Below are positions 39,254-39,414 of a stretch of DNA of 39,414 nt, piece by piece. Within the stretch, counting starts at the first letter, position 1. The number at the start of each line of letters is the position of its first letter. The notes under the pieces were generated by a model. That model saw only the letters and a program-made list of their open reading frames with translations. It was not told the origin of the DNA and did no database searches. The position numbers were made by a program, and so were the translations under genes. The DNA is from Clostridia bacterium (GTDB lineage Bacteria > Bacillota > Clostridia > Christensenellales > Aristaeellaceae). The stretch is taken from positions 1 to 39,414 of the forward strand of contig JAFWSH010000018.1 of the NCBI GenBank assembly GCA_017519405.1, in the 5' to 3' direction.

Positions 39254-39414
39254 CAAGGTGTAAACACTTGTCCGGAGACTAACTATTAAAAGTCAAGTCC
39301 CTGAGAGGAGGAAGTCGGAAAAAATTTCGTAATCCACCGCCGCTTTTGACAAACAGCATTCAAGTGCTGAAATTGGTTGAGCGAGGGCGATGGAGGGTAC
39401 AGCAAACAAAGCTA
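39254..39414. other. Non-coding AT-richer tail, possible edge of a mobile element
   Basis: No gene of convincing length fits. ACAAGGTGT-AA-ACACTTGT (39253-39271) is an imperfect inverted repeat with one bulge right after the HNH stop. TTGACA at 39346-39351 could be a -35 box, with only a poor -10 (GAAATT) downstream. A GAGGAGG stretch occurs near 39305-39311 without a following start codon. Composition and sequence style differ from the core genome, so an insertion or integrated element may begin here; this is inference. Confidence 0.35.

Noticed and set aside
1-39414. CRISPR arrays, tRNA genes and known riboswitches
   Set aside because: I looked in the intergenic regions and saw no regularly spaced repeats, no tRNA T-loop/CCA pattern and no riboswitch core that I recognise.

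Overview
The window reads as a chromosomal segment of a GC-rich anaerobic Clostridia-type Bacillota, perhaps a gut or rumen lineage; species cannot be named from sequence alone. The signs are near-consensus sigma-A promoters with 17-base spacers, strong GGAGG ribosome sites, and Clostridia-typical families: two FeoA genes with FeoB and a FeoB-associated Cys-rich peptide, YitT, PepF-type M3 peptidase, DUF6273 and a free-standing FakA-like C-terminal domain. There are no tRNAs, CRISPR arrays or recognisable transposase genes.

Layout. (1) Positions 1-420: the 5' end of a 16S rRNA on the minus strand with leader and strong promoter, divergent from alr. (2) 420-4695: a tightly packed plus-strand housekeeping run: alr, 5-formyl-THF cyclo-ligase, a membrane protein, rsmD, coaD and a coiled-coil protein. 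(3) 4850-14240: a plus-strand accessory block opened by a TetR gene with its own two-box operator, holding a HAD nucleotidase, a PfkB kinase, a methyltransferase, a RibD-like reductase, five GNAT acetyltransferases, a secreted protein and a Cys-rich protein. Inside it sits a small redox group: an XRE regulator fused to a complete desulfoferrodoxin-like region, a DUF6199-like membrane gene broken by an in-frame TGA, and an iron-sulfur flavoprotein. (4) 14284-17600: the ferrous-iron operon feoA-feoA-feoB-Cys-rich peptide, with palindromic boxes of DtxR/IdeR type over the promoter and before feoB.

(5) 17611-21478: glpK (minus) divergent from a GH31 glycosidase. (6) 21478-22907: TetR plus CPBP membrane protease behind a palindromic operator. 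(7) 22919-25431 (minus): YitT, SpoU-type rRNA methyltransferase and a DUF6273 protein. (8) 25452-30060: pepF, then the tldE/tldD pair on the minus strand. (9) 30186-36051: HU, pcp (minus), a secreted L,D-transpeptidase with CvpA, and an AGCS amino-acid:cation symporter. (10) 36083-39414: a stand-alone FakA-like domain, a CE1-type esterase, a NUDIX hydrolase and, in lower-GC DNA, an HNH endonuclease with an unusual N-terminus, followed by about 160 bases of different composition that may be the edge of a mobile element.

Most transcription units are separated by clear Rho-independent terminators, several of them bidirectional. The most unusual points are the HTH-desulfoferrodoxin fusion with its neighbours, the TGA-interrupted small membrane gene, the iron-box layout of the feo operon, and the HNH protein with a possible modification-sensing N-terminal domain.
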